Assembly: GCA_017433225.1 (NCBI GenBank)
Contig: JAFRHS010000011.1
Span: 1-64,000 of the forward strand
Source: Clostridia bacterium
Lineage (GTDB): Bacteria; Bacillota; Clostridia; Oscillospirales; Acutalibacteraceae
Direction: 5' to 3'
DNA: 64,000 nucleotides
Below the pieces are notes generated by a model that saw only the letters and a program-made list of their open reading frames with translations, was not told the origin of the DNA and did no database searches. Shown here one piece after another: positions 40,140 through 49,227 of the stretch. Position 1 is the stretch's first letter, and the number at the start of each line of letters is the position of its first letter. The translations under genes and the position numbers were made by a program.

Positions 40140-41180
40140 TTGAAACTGAACGAAAAGACCCTGTGGAAAAACATCAAATCCCAGGAGTACCTGCCCGTGT
40201 ACCTGCTCAAGGGAAGCGAGCCCTACCTCAAACTGAATTACGCGAATCTCCTCGCCGGCAGCGTCGTACCTGCCGGTCTCGAGGTGTTCAACTACCATAA
40301 ACTCGACGGCGAGACGGTCACGATGAACGAACTCGTGGAATGTGTCGAGGCTCTGCCCGCCATGTGCGAACGCACCTGTGTGCTTGTCCACGACCTCGAC
40401 TTCGAAAAACTCTCCGACCCCGACCGTGAAGCCCTCGTCGACCTGCTCTCGGATGCCCCGGACACCTGCACGCTCATTTTCTGGCAGGACACCGTCGGGT
40501 TCCCTCAGAAGACGAAAAAGATGAAGGAACTGCTGGCGCTCATCGACGAGGCCGGCGCCGTGGTGGACCTCGACGCGCGGTCACGGCAGGATCTCGTAAA
40601 GTTCGTTGTCACCGAGTGCGGGAAGTCCGACCGGGTCATCTCGGCTTATACGGCGGAGTACCTGATCGACAACGTCGGGGAAGATATGAGCAACCTCGTC
40701 ACCGAGATCGAAAAGCTCTGCAACTTCGCGGAGCGGGAGATCACACAGGCCGATATCGACTCCGTCTGCATCCGCTCGCTCGAAGCGACGGCATTCCAGA
40801 TGATCGACGCCCTCCTCGACAACCAGTTCGACCGCGTGTTCCGGTCACTCGGCATCCTCTTCGACATGAAGACGGAGCCCATGATGATCCTCGGCGCGCT
40901 GGTCTCCACCTACTCCGACATGTACCGCGCCAAAGTCGTCGCCCACGAGGGCGGCCAGCAGCGCGATCTCAAGAAACTGTTCCCGCAGGCTTACAAGAGC
41001 GACTTCAAACTGCGCAACGCGTTCCGCCGTGCCGGACGGTTCTCCATGCCGGCCCTCCGCAAGTCCCTCGAACTCCTGGCCGAGGCCGACACCAAGCTCA
41101 AGAGCACGTCGGAAGACCACCGCACGGTCTTCGAAAAGCTGATGATCGAGCTGGCGCTCGCCCGCCGGCAGAAGGCGTGA
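40140..41180 (+). CDS. holA: DNA polymerase III subunit delta
   Basis: HolA opens the beta clamp as part of the clamp loader. The 346-residue protein has the YLPVYLLKGSEPYLKLNYA N-terminus, the central AAA-like region (VLVHDLDFEKL; TLIFWQDTV) and the C-terminal helical bundle (MMILGALVSTYSDMYRAK). Two starts are possible: ATG at 40134 is only one base after AAGGAG, so TTG at 40140 with a 7-base spacer is preferred. Confidence 0.92.
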   Translation: MKLNEKTLWKNIKSQEYLPVYLLKGSEPYLKLNYANLLAGSVVPAGLEVFNYHKLDGETVTMNELVECVEALPAMCERTCVLVHDLDFEKLSDPDREALVDLLSDAPDTCTLIFWQDTVGFPQKTKKMKELLALIDEAGAVVDLDARSRQDLVKFVVTECGKSDRVISAYTAEYLIDNVGEDMSNLVTEIEKLCNFAEREITQADIDSVCIRSLEATAFQMIDALLDNQFDRVFRSLGILFDMKTEPMMILGALVSTYSDMYRAKVVAHEGGQQRDLKKLFPQAYKSDFKLRNAFRRAGRFSMPALRKSLELLAEADTKLKSTSEDHRTVFEKLMIELALARRQKA

Positions 41181-41184
41181 GCCC

Positions 41185-41772
41185 ATGCTGAAGACCGACA
41201 AAGTCATCGTGGTGGAGGGCAAATATGACGCCATCCGCCTCGCGAACATCGTGGACGCTGCCATCCTTCGCACGGAAGGGTTCGGGGTGTTCAAAGATCA
41301 TGAAAAACAGGAGCTGCTCCGCACTCTTGCTGAAAAGAGAGGCCTTCTGGTCCTCACGGACGGAGACTCCGCGGGCATGCTCATCCGAAACCACATCCGG
41401 GGACTCGTGCCGGCGGAGCAGATCACCGACGTCTATGTCCCGGACCTTTACGGAAAAGAGAAACGCAAAGACAAGCCGTCGAAAGAGGGGAAACTCGGGG
41501 TCGAAGGCATCCCGGACAGCATCCTCATCGACGCTCTCAAAAAAGCCGGTGTGACCGAGGCAGGCGATGTACCGCCCGAGCCCTCCGACCGGCGGCCGAT
41601 CACCCGTCTCGACTTCTACCGCGACGGACTCTCCGGCGGCCCGAACAGCAAAGCGAAACGGCTCGCGCTCCAGGACGCGCTGGGCCTTCCGGAACGCATG
41701 ACCGGAAAACAGCTGCTCAGGATCATCAACATGATGGTCTCCTATGACGAATACAAAGCCCTCGTCGACTGA
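41185..41772 (+). CDS. rnmV: Ribonuclease M5, Toprim domain
   Basis: RNase M5 matures 5S rRNA in low-GC Gram-positives. The 195-residue protein has a Toprim domain (KVIVVEGKYDAIRLANIV; LLVLTDGDSAGMLIRNHI, with the acidic residues in place) and the C-terminal domain usual for the family (ITRLDFYRDGLSGG). ATG at 41185, 4 bases after the holA stop. It precedes the CCA enzyme, another RNA maturation gene. Confidence 0.92.
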   Translation: MLKTDKVIVVEGKYDAIRLANIVDAAILRTEGFGVFKDHEKQELLRTLAEKRGLLVLTDGDSAGMLIRNHIRGLVPAEQITDVYVPDLYGKEKRKDKPSKEGKLGVEGIPDSILIDALKKAGVTEAGDVPPEPSDRRPITRLDFYRDGLSGGPNSKAKRLALQDALGLPERMTGKQLLRIINMMVSYDEYKALVD

Positions 41773-41786
41773 CAGGAGGTGGCCCG

Positions 41787-43136
41787 ATGACACAACCGAA
41801 TATCGTGTTGCCGGGTCCTGTAGAGACTGCGCTCGGACTCCTGGAACACGCCGGCTTTGAAGCCTGGGTCGTCGGCGGTTGCACGCGCGACGCACTGCTC
41901 GGGGGCGCCCCCAAGGACTGGGACATCACGACGTCCGCTCTGCCGGCAGAGACGCTCTCCGTGTTCTCCGACTTCCGGACCATCGAGACCGGCCTGCAGC
42001 ACGGCACGGTGGCGGTCCTGCTCGACGGCATGCTCCTCGAGATCACCACGTACCGGGTCGACGGGACCTACAAAGATTCCCGCCATCCGGACGAAGTCAC
42101 CTTCACCCGCAGCATCGGCGAGGATCTCGCCCGGCGGGACTTCACGATGAACGCCATCGCGTACAGCCCGGCGAGAGGGTATGAAGACCTCTACGGCGGC
42201 GCCTCGGACATCGAGGCGCACCTCATCCGCTGTGTCGGCGACCCGGAGACCCGCTTCACGGAAGATGCGCTCCGCATCCTGCGCGCCCTGCGGTTTTCCA
42301 GCGTGCTGGGCTTTGCCATCGAAGAACGGACCGCTTCGGCGATCCACGCCCTGAAGGAGCGCATCCTCCATGTGGCATGGGAACGTATCTCGGCGGAAGT
42401 GCTCCAGCTCCTCTGCGGGAAGGACGTGTATCGCGTCCTGCAGGATTACCGCGACGTCTTTGCGGTCCTGTTCCCGGAACTGGAACCCTGCTTCGACTTC
42501 CCGCAGAACAATCCCTGGCACATCTACGACGTTTACACGCACATCGCGCACTCGGTGGAGTCCATCGCCCCGGAGCCTGCATTGCGGCTCACGATGCTCC
42601 TCCACGACATCGGGAAACCGGAGACGTATTTCACAGATGATCGGGGCATCGGTCACTTTTACGGTCACCCGAAACGCAGCGCGCAACTGGCGGAGGCGAT
42701 CGTCCATCGCCTGAGACTTTCTTCGGCCATGCAGCAGGAAGTGTGCACTCTCGTCGAGTATCACGACTATCCTGTGGAACCTTCGGAACCCGTTCTGCTC
42801 CGCCGGCTGCACAAATTCGGCCCGGCGACCCTCCGGCACCTTCTCCTGGTAAAACGCGCGGACTGTCTGGCGCAGAATCCGGAGAAAACGGGGGCAGACC
42901 TTGACAAACTGAGTACAATAGAACATATGCTGGACGTTCTATTAAAAAAGGAGCCTGCATTCCGCGTTGCGGACCTCGCCATCAGCGGCGGAGACCTCAT
43001 CACCCTCGGAATGAGGCCCGGACCGCAACTGGGAGCCTTCCTCGAAAGCATCCTTGAAGCGGTCATGGCAGGGGAACTGCCGAACGACCGGGAAGCATTA
43101 CTGGCTTATGTCAGAGATAAAGGAATGAAACCATGA
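41787..43136 (+). CDS. cca: CCA tRNA nucleotidyltransferase with HD domain
   Basis: The 449-residue protein has the class II nucleotidyltransferase head (AWVVGGCTRDALLGGAPKDWDITTSA with its carboxylates), the RRDFTMNAIAY motif, the RFTEDALRILRALRF motif and an HD phosphohydrolase domain (LLHDIGKP near residue 270). It adds or repairs tRNA 3' CCA; the one tRNA gene in the window encodes CCA, so repair is a likely duty. AGGAGG precedes the ATG. It overlaps the next gene by four bases. Confidence 0.93.
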   Translation: MTQPNIVLPGPVETALGLLEHAGFEAWVVGGCTRDALLGGAPKDWDITTSALPAETLSVFSDFRTIETGLQHGTVAVLLDGMLLEITTYRVDGTYKDSRHPDEVTFTRSIGEDLARRDFTMNAIAYSPARGYEDLYGGASDIEAHLIRCVGDPETRFTEDALRILRALRFSSVLGFAIEERTASAIHALKERILHVAWERISAEVLQLLCGKDVYRVLQDYRDVFAVLFPELEPCFDFPQNNPWHIYDVYTHIAHSVESIAPEPALRLTMLLHDIGKPETYFTDDRGIGHFYGHPKRSAQLAEAIVHRLRLSSAMQQEVCTLVEYHDYPVEPSEPVLLRRLHKFGPATLRHLLLVKRADCLAQNPEKTGADLDKLSTIEHMLDVLLKKEPAFRVADLAISGGDLITLGMRPGPQLGAFLESILEAVMAGELPNDREALLAYVRDKGMKP

Positions 43137-43357
43137 CACAGGATAAGATCGACCGCATCAACGAACTCGCCCGCAAGCAGAAGACCGAAGAAGGTCTCAC
43201 GGACGAGGAACGCGCGGAACAGCAGAAGCTGCGGTCCGAATATATCAACTCGATCAAACGGAACCTGTCTCTCCAGCTGGAGAGCACGGTCATCGTGGAC
43301 GAGCACGGCAACAAAAAGAAAGTACAGAAGAAGGGGAGCAAACGTGTCAAACACTGA
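43133..43357 (+). CDS. DUF896 (YnzC-like) protein
   Basis: A 74-residue protein with MTQDKIDRINELARKQKTEEGLTDEERAEQQKLR-type sequence, the two-helix DUF896 signature. YnzC is linked to the SOS response in Bacillus but its function is unknown. It overlaps cca by four bases (ATGA) and miaA by 14. Confidence 0.92.
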   Translation: MTQDKIDRINELARKQKTEEGLTDEERAEQQKLRSEYINSIKRNLSLQLESTVIVDEHGNKKKVQKKGSKRVKH

Positions 43358-44294
43358 GCGCATCCCGCTGGTGGCGGTCGTCGGTCCCACCGCGTCCGGC
43401 AAGACGGCACTTGCCGTGGAACTGGCCAAAGCGCTGGACGGAGAGGTCCTCTCCTTCGACTCCATGCAGCTCTACAAGGGCATGGACGTGGCCACCGCGA
43501 AACCGACGGCGGACGAGATGCAGGGCATCCCGCACCACCTCATCGATGTCGTGGACCCGTCCGAGACCTACAGTGTCGCCCGGTTCCAGGAAGACGCCGC
43601 CCGCATCATCGCGGACATCCGCGGGAGGGGCAAAAACGTCATCCTCGTCGGCGGCACCGGCCTGTACCTCGACTCGTTCATCGAGAACCTGCAGTTCCTC
43701 GACACCGGGGACAACACCGAGGTGCGCGCCCGTCTGAGAGCCGAACTGGAAGCGTCCGGCCCGGAGGCGATGTACGCCCGTCTGCAGAGCATCGACCCCG
43801 CATACGCCGAAGCCGTTCACCCGAACAATACAGGCCGCGTCCTCCGTGCCCTTGAAGTTTATGAACTGACAGGGTACACTATGACCGACCAGATCGCCCG
43901 GTCCCGCCGGGAACCCGGCCGCTACGACGTCGTCTACATCGGTCTCACGGCCGAAGACCGCGACTATCTCTATGACCGCATCAATCAGCGCGTCGACCGT
44001 ATGATCGAAAACGGGCTCCTGGACGAGGCGAGACAGTGGCTGCGGGAGCGCCCCGGCGCTACGGCCGCGCAGGCCATCGGCATCAAGGAAATGCTGCCGT
44101 ACCTGCAGGGGGAAGACACCCTCGAACACTGTGCGGAGCAGCTGAAGACCGACACCCGACATTACGCGAAGCGCCAGCTCACCTGGTTCCGCCGGAACCC
44201 GGACGTGCACTGGCTGTACATCGACCAGACACCAGACCTCAGGACCCTGACGGCCGAGGCCCTTGCCATCATCGAAGAGGAGGGGATCCTTTGA
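43344..44294 (+). CDS. miaA: tRNA dimethylallyltransferase MiaA
   Basis: MiaA prenylates A37 of tRNAs reading UNN codons. The 316-residue protein has the P-loop VVGPTASGKTALAVELA, FDSMQLYKGMDVATAKPT, GGTGLYLDSFIENL and the C-terminal GIKEMLPYL and YAKRQLTWFRRN. The start is GTG at 43344, with GGGGAG upstream, inside the DUF896 gene. Its last four bases overlap the next gene. Confidence 0.95.
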   Translation: MSNTERIPLVAVVGPTASGKTALAVELAKALDGEVLSFDSMQLYKGMDVATAKPTADEMQGIPHHLIDVVDPSETYSVARFQEDAARIIADIRGRGKNVILVGGTGLYLDSFIENLQFLDTGDNTEVRARLRAELEASGPEAMYARLQSIDPAYAEAVHPNNTGRVLRALEVYELTGYTMTDQIARSRREPGRYDVVYIGLTAEDRDYLYDRINQRVDRMIENGLLDEARQWLRERPGATAAQAIGIKEMLPYLQGEDTLEHCAEQLKTDTRHYAKRQLTWFRRNPDVHWLYIDQTPDLRTLTAEALAIIEEEGIL

Positions 44295-45532
44295 ACGAAC
44301 GAACGAAACAGCAGCTCTGGCGGATTCTTCTGCTGGGCCTTTCGGTGCTGGTCCTCGTCTACTTCGTCTACCAGTTCTATCAGGCAGCTCACGAGTCGGT
44401 CCGGACGGAAGTGGTCCGGCAGTCGACCGTAAAAGATACGGTGGACACCAAACTGTTCGTCGTCCGCGACGAGAGCTTTCTGGAGACCGGTTCCGACGGC
44501 ATCCTCGTCCCGCTGGTCCCGTCCGGGTCCCGGGTGGCCGCCGGAGAAAGCGTCGTCGCCATCTTCAACAGCGAGGAAGACGCATCCCGCTACGCCGAGC
44601 GGAACAGGGTCGAGGAGAACCTCGCCCGTTACACCCGGCTCAATCAGCAGAAGGGCACCTCGGCCGTCAACCTGAACGCGCTCGGGAAACGCATCTCCCA
44701 GGACGTTATCGATCTGGCGGAACTCGTCGACAACGGAGACCTGACCGACATGCAGGAGCAGGTCTACGATGTGCGTGACCGGATCCTCGCGCGGCAGGTC
44801 GCCACCGGGGAGACCGTCCCCCTTGAAAACAAGGTGACGGAACTCACGAGCCGGCAGAAAGCCCTTTCCAACACGGCAGAAGGGTATGAGACCCTCGACT
44901 CCGAACGCTCCGGGTTCTTCATCGGCAGCGTGGACGGCTACGAGCTTGCCACCAAATATGACAAGGTGTCGAAACTGACGCCGGAGGACATCGAAAAACT
45001 CCTGAAATCCGACCCTGACGAGGTCTCGGACAAAGTCATCGGCAAGGTCTCCACGAATTTTGACTGGTACCTGCTCTGCACCCTGGACGCCGACACGGCG
45101 AAGACCCTGAAAAAGGGTGAGACCGTGACGATCGACCTGCCGTATTCCGCGGTCCGTTCCGTGACAGCGACCGTGGCCTCGAAGAGCAAGGCCGATAAAA
45201 AAGACAATGTGGCAGTCGTGTTCAAGTGTAACCGCATGAATTCGTACATCGCCTCCCTCCGAAAGGAAGAGGGGCAGATCATCCTCCACACTTACACCGG
45301 ACTCAAGATCCCGACCGATGCTATCCGGACGACAGCCGACGGCAAGGAAGGCGTCTATGTTCAGGAGGGGAACATCGTAAAGTTCAAACAGCTGAGAACG
45401 GTCTATACCGAAGACGATTACATCATTTCCAGCGAGACCCCGAAAGAAGGGGAGACAGGCGACTTTGTGTCCCTGTACGACGCAGTCATCCTGGGAGGCA
45501 AAGACTTATATGACGGAAAGATCCTTAACTGA
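44291..45532 (+). CDS. HlyD-like membrane-anchored protein of the sepF cluster
   Basis: The 413-residue protein has one N-terminal membrane helix (ILLLGLSVLVLVYFVYQFY, residues about 12-30) and a large extracytoplasmic part with biotinyl/lipoyl-like strands (DGILVPLVPSGSRVAAGESVVAIF near residue 70) and a C-terminal barrel (KIPTDAIRTTADGKEGVYV). It resembles HlyD-type periplasmic adaptors, but no transporter gene is adjacent; genes of this kind recur before yggS-sepF in Clostridia. The start is TTG at 44291, overlapping the miaA stop (TTGA), with GAGGAGGGG upstream. A cell-envelope role is likely; the function is unknown. Confidence 0.75.
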   Translation: MNERTKQQLWRILLLGLSVLVLVYFVYQFYQAAHESVRTEVVRQSTVKDTVDTKLFVVRDESFLETGSDGILVPLVPSGSRVAAGESVVAIFNSEEDASRYAERNRVEENLARYTRLNQQKGTSAVNLNALGKRISQDVIDLAELVDNGDLTDMQEQVYDVRDRILARQVATGETVPLENKVTELTSRQKALSNTAEGYETLDSERSGFFIGSVDGYELATKYDKVSKLTPEDIEKLLKSDPDEVSDKVIGKVSTNFDWYLLCTLDADTAKTLKKGETVTIDLPYSAVRSVTATVASKSKADKKDNVAVVFKCNRMNSYIASLRKEEGQIILHTYTGLKIPTDAIRTTADGKEGVYVQEGNIVKFKQLRTVYTEDDYIISSETPKEGETGDFVSLYDAVILGGKDLYDGKILN

Positions 45533-46244
45533 GTACCGGGAAGCCCGGTGCCGGGACATTGAAGAGAATATCAAAGAGATCCGTGACAACATCGCGGAAG
45601 CGGCCATCCAGAGCGGGCGGAACCCGGAAGATGTGCGCCTGATGGCGGTCACCAAGACGGTGGAACCCTGCTTCATCAACCACGCCATCCACTGCGGCAT
45701 CGACCTCATCGGTGAGAACCGCGTCCAGGAGTTCCTCGGCAAGAAACCGGAGCTCGACCTCGACGGCGTCGACTGCCACCTCATCGGTCATCTGCAGACC
45801 AACAAGGTCCGCCAGATCGTCGGGGAAGTGTCAACGATCCAGTCGGTGGACAGCCTCAAAGTGGCGAGAGAGATCTCGAAACAGTCTGTGAAAAACGACC
45901 TCGTGACCAAGATCCTTCTCGAAGTCAATGTCGGGGAAGAAGAGTCCAAAAGCGGCATGCCCTATGAAGCGGTGGAAGACCTCCTGCCGGAGATCGCAGC
46001 GCTTCCCGGCCTGTCGGTGGAAGGCTTTATGGCCATCCCGCCCATCTGTGAAGACGAGGTCGTCCTGCGCGGCTATTTTTCAAAAATGAATCAACTGTAT
46101 GTTGACATGAAGGATAAAAATATAGATAATATTAATGTCAATACCCTCTCAATGGGCATGTCTGCCGATTACGTGCAGGCAATTCTCGAGGGTTCTACCT
46201 TGGTAAGAGTCGGTTCCAGCCTGTTTGGAGCCAGAGTTTACTGA
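45510..46244 (+). CDS. yggS: YggS/YlmE-family PLP homeostasis protein
   Basis: The 244-residue alanine-racemase-like barrel has the PLP lysine in LMAVTKTVEP, plus LIGENRVQEFLGK, HLIGHLQTNKVR and the C-terminal LSMGMSADYVQAI and VRVGSSLFGARVY. It maintains pyridoxal phosphate pools. It overlaps the HlyD-like gene by 23 bases and is followed by sepF, the usual Gram-positive order (ylmE-sepF). Confidence 0.95.
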   Translation: MTERSLTEYREARCRDIEENIKEIRDNIAEAAIQSGRNPEDVRLMAVTKTVEPCFINHAIHCGIDLIGENRVQEFLGKKPELDLDGVDCHLIGHLQTNKVRQIVGEVSTIQSVDSLKVAREISKQSVKNDLVTKILLEVNVGEEESKSGMPYEAVEDLLPEIAALPGLSVEGFMAIPPICEDEVVLRGYFSKMNQLYVDMKDKNIDNINVNTLSMGMSADYVQAILEGSTLVRVGSSLFGARVY

Positions 46245-46264
46245 TATCCGGAGGAAGAATTGAA

Positions 46265-46753
46265 ATGGCTAATTTTTTAGATAACATCAAACGCATCACC
46301 GGTTTTGAGCCGGAAGACGACGATTTCGAATACGATATCGACCTCGACGAAGAGTTCGAGGAAGAGGAAGAGGACGATTACACTCCCGTGAGACAGCAGC
46401 CTGCTGCTCCCGCTGCCGCACCTGCCGGTCAGGCAAAGAGAGGGAATGTGGTCAACATGCCTTCGAAGACGACGATGCAGGTCGTTCTGGCCAAGCCGGA
46501 GCGCTTCGACGATGCCAGCGCCATCGCCGACCATCTCAACGAGAAGAGGACCGTCGTCCTGAACCTCGAAGCAGCGAACAGAGACGTCGCCCGCAGACTC
46601 ATCGACTTCCTGTCCGGTGTCGCCTATGCCAACGCCGGCATGCTCAAGAGAGTCGCCAACAGCACGTTCATCATCACTCCCTACAATGTCACCATGACGG
46701 GAGACCTGCTCGATGAACTCGAGAGCAACGGCATGTTCTTCTCGGGCCAGTAA
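46265..46753 (+). CDS. sepF: Cell division protein SepF
   Basis: SepF anchors FtsZ to the membrane in Gram-positives. The 162-residue protein has an amphipathic N-terminus (MANFLDNIKRITGF), an acidic and Pro/Ala-rich linker (about 17-60) and the C-terminal SepF fold (VVLAKPERFDDASAIADHLN; RRLIDFLSGVAYANAGMLKR). Placed between yggS and divIVA. Confidence 0.95.
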   Translation: MANFLDNIKRITGFEPEDDDFEYDIDLDEEFEEEEEDDYTPVRQQPAAPAAAPAGQAKRGNVVNMPSKTTMQVVLAKPERFDDASAIADHLNEKRTVVLNLEAANRDVARRLIDFLSGVAYANAGMLKRVANSTFIITPYNVTMTGDLLDELESNGMFFSGQ

Positions 46754-46775
46754 TCAATCAGATCGATTCCACAAA

Positions 46776-46809
46776 ATGGGCACACCATCCAAGGGCGTGC
46801 CCATCTTTT
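46776..46809 (+). terminator. Weak terminator between sepF and divIVA
   Basis: ATGGGCAC (46776-46783) pairs with GTGCCCAT (46797-46804), followed by CTTTTA. The short T run suggests attenuation rather than full stop. Confidence 0.55.
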
Positions 46810-46820
46810 ACGAAAGGTGA

Positions 46821-47780
46821 ATGAAAATGCTTACACCCAAGGATCTTCGGAACCACGAATTCCAGATGTCCGGCCGCAACGGCTATCTTGCCGCCGACGT
46901 CGACGAGTACATGGATGAAGTCTACTCCTCTTACGATCAGATGTTCCGCGAGAACGCGGAGATCGTCCGGAAGCTTCAGGTCCTCGCAGACCGTCTTGCC
47001 AAATACAAAGACGACGAGGAGAACATCCGGAACGCTTTGGTCGAGGCGCAGCGCATGAAGAACTCCATCATCGTGGAGGCGCAGCAGAAGGCCCAGGGCC
47101 AGCTGTCCGAGACGGAGGAGAAGATCCGCGCCGCCAGAGAGTCTGTCGACGCCCAGTCCGGCGAGATCCTCGACAAGGCTCGTGTCGAAGCAGATGAGAT
47201 CCTGAAAGATGCCCGCGCGGAAGCTGCGGAGATCATTGAGCGCGCCAACAAGAAGGCTACGGACCTTCTGGACACCGCGAATGCCATTTACGAGGAAAAA
47301 GTCGGTTCGGTCGCGGAAGAAGCCGCCAAGGAAGAGGCTTACCTCGCGAAGGTCAAAGCGGAGTCCGCCAAGATCCGCAAGCAGCTGTCCGATACCTATC
47401 AGATGCAGATGGAACTCCTTTCCTTCGCGCCGGACTTCACCTCGGAAGTCGAACACGTCGAAGTCCCGGAAGAAGCGGAAGAGGCGCCTGTGGAAGAGAC
47501 TTTCGTCACCGGTGAAGAAGTCCTCGGCGAGCGTGCCTATCAGGAGACGCAGGAACGGCTCGAAGCAGAGGCTGCTACTCCTGCTGCAGAGGAACCGGTC
47601 GTTTTCCCCGAGCCGGATCCCGAGCCGGAAGTCGTAGAGACGGAACCGGAAGAAGCACCGGAGGAACCGGCGCCCGCACCGGCTGACGACGATGACGACG
47701 ACGGGTTCGGAGACATCGACAAGTATCTGGCCGGCAACAGCTATGAGGACATCAATGAAGGAAACAAGTACTTCAAATAA
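46821..47780 (+). CDS. divIVA: DivIVA-domain cell division/polarity protein
   Basis: The 319-residue protein has the DivIVA lipid-binding head (LTPKDLRNHEFQMSGRNGYLAADVDEYMDEV), a long coiled coil (about 35-200), then an unusually acidic and Pro-rich tail (about 215-300) ending with a DDDDDDG run and NKYFK. DivIVA recognises negatively curved membrane at poles and septa. Its 3' end overlaps lspA by 26 bases. Confidence 0.93.
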   Translation: MKMLTPKDLRNHEFQMSGRNGYLAADVDEYMDEVYSSYDQMFRENAEIVRKLQVLADRLAKYKDDEENIRNALVEAQRMKNSIIVEAQQKAQGQLSETEEKIRAARESVDAQSGEILDKARVEADEILKDARAEAAEIIERANKKATDLLDTANAIYEEKVGSVAEEAAKEEAYLAKVKAESAKIRKQLSDTYQMQMELLSFAPDFTSEVEHVEVPEEAEEAPVEETFVTGEEVLGERAYQETQERLEAEAATPAAEEPVVFPEPDPEPEVVETEPEEAPEEPAPAPADDDDDDGFGDIDKYLAGNSYEDINEGNKYFK

Positions 47781-48264
47781 ACGAAACATCCCGAAACTCA
47801 TCGGCTATTTCATCGCCATGGCGGTACTGGTCTTCGTCGACCAGTGGACCAAGGTACTCGTCCTTCGGGACCTCGCAGGGGGAAAGGTGGTCACACCGCT
47901 GCCTCACATCCTGCAGTTCCGGTATGCCGAGAACACCGGTGCGGCGTTCAGCATGCTGACCGGGAAGACCCTGTTACTGTCGGCGCTCACCGCGGTCATT
48001 CTGTTCATCGCCATCGGACTTCTCCTGTTCGAGAAGATCCCGGGAGTGCTCAACCAGATCTCCCTCGTCCTGATGATCTCGGGCGGCATCGGAAACCTCA
48101 TCGACCGGGTCCATCGCCACTATGTGGTCGATTTCATTGAAGTTTTATTTACCAAATTCGCAGTCTTCAATTTTGCAGACTGTTGTGTCACCATCGGTGC
48201 TGTCCTTCTGATCCTTTCGACGCTACTGTCATTCGCGAAGGACACAAAGAGCAGCAGGGACTAG
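47755..48264 (+). CDS. lspA: Lipoprotein signal peptidase (SPase II)
   Basis: The 169-residue four-helix membrane protease removes lipoprotein signal peptides. Catalytic aspartates lie in GGIGNLIDRV and NFADCCVTIG; the RYAENTGAAFSM and VVDFIEV motifs are present. The ATG at 47755 lies inside the end of divIVA with GAGGA upstream. rluD follows after 12 bases, the conserved lspA-rluD pair. Confidence 0.95.
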   Translation: MKETSTSNKRNIPKLIGYFIAMAVLVFVDQWTKVLVLRDLAGGKVVTPLPHILQFRYAENTGAAFSMLTGKTLLLSALTAVILFIAIGLLLFEKIPGVLNQISLVLMISGGIGNLIDRVHRHYVVDFIEVLFTKFAVFNFADCCVTIGAVLLILSTLLSFAKDTKSSRD

Positions 48265-48276
48265 GAGCTTTTCACC

Positions 48277-49209
48277 ATGTCGGAACAGAACGTACGCCTC
48301 GTTGTCACCCCCAAACAGGAGGGGCAGCGCGTCGACGTCCTGGTGTCGGAGTCTGTCGAAGACCTGACCCGTTCCGGAGCGCAGAAACTCCTGGCCGACG
48401 GAACCATCACCGTCAACGGAAAAACTGCCGGAAAATCCCTGAAGGTGAAGTCCGGCGACATCCTTGAGATCACGATTCCTGCACCTCTTTCCATCCGGGC
48501 AGAGGCGCAGGATATTCCTTTGTGTGTGGTCTATGAGGACGATGATCTGCTGGTCGTCGACAAGCCGAAAGGCATGGTCGTCCACCCGGCGCCGGGCAAC
48601 CCGGACGGGACCCTGGTCAATGCCCTCCTGTACCACTGCGGAGACAGTCTGTCCGGCATCAACGGTGAGATCCGGCCGGGCATCGTCCACCGCATCGACA
48701 AGGACACGAGCGGACTGCTGGTCGTCGCGAAGAACGACTTTGCCCATGTGGAACTGCAAAAGCAGATCCAGGCGCACAGCTTCACCCGCGAATACCGGGC
48801 AGTGGTCCACGGGAACTTCAAAGAGGATACCGGGACCATCGACGCCCCCATCGGGCGCAATCCGAAGGACCGCAAGAAAATGGCGGTCACCACACAGCAT
48901 TCGAGAGAGGCGGTCACGCATTTCGAAGTGCTGGAGCGGTTCCGGGATTACACGTACATCAAGTGTATCCTGGAGACCGGGCGGACCCATCAGATCCGTG
49001 TCCATATGGCCTACAAGGGCCATCCGGTGGCGGGCGACCCTCTTTATGGCCCGTCCAACACCCCGAAAAGCCTGCAGGGCCAGTGCCTGCATGCAGGTCT
49101 CATCGGGTTCATCCATCCGCGCACCGGCGAGTACATGGAGTTCACGTCGGAACTGCCGGAGACATTTCAGAAATTTTTGCGTGGGCTCGAAAGTACCCGC
49201 AGAGAATAA
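48277..49209 (+). CDS. rluD: 23S rRNA pseudouridine synthase, RluD-like
   Basis: The 310-residue protein has an N-terminal S4 domain (GQRVDVLVSESVEDLTRSGAQ) and the catalytic HRIDKDTSGLLVVAKND. RluD modifies helix 69 of 23S rRNA; the RluA-family specificity is assumed from context after lspA. AGGAG precedes the ATG. Confidence 0.92.
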   Translation: MSEQNVRLVVTPKQEGQRVDVLVSESVEDLTRSGAQKLLADGTITVNGKTAGKSLKVKSGDILEITIPAPLSIRAEAQDIPLCVVYEDDDLLVVDKPKGMVVHPAPGNPDGTLVNALLYHCGDSLSGINGEIRPGIVHRIDKDTSGLLVVAKNDFAHVELQKQIQAHSFTREYRAVVHGNFKEDTGTIDAPIGRNPKDRKKMAVTTQHSREAVTHFEVLERFRDYTYIKCILETGRTHQIRVHMAYKGHPVAGDPLYGPSNTPKSLQGQCLHAGLIGFIHPRTGEYMEFTSELPETFQKFLRGLESTRRE

Positions 49210-49227
49210 ATCCTGGAGGATAACATC

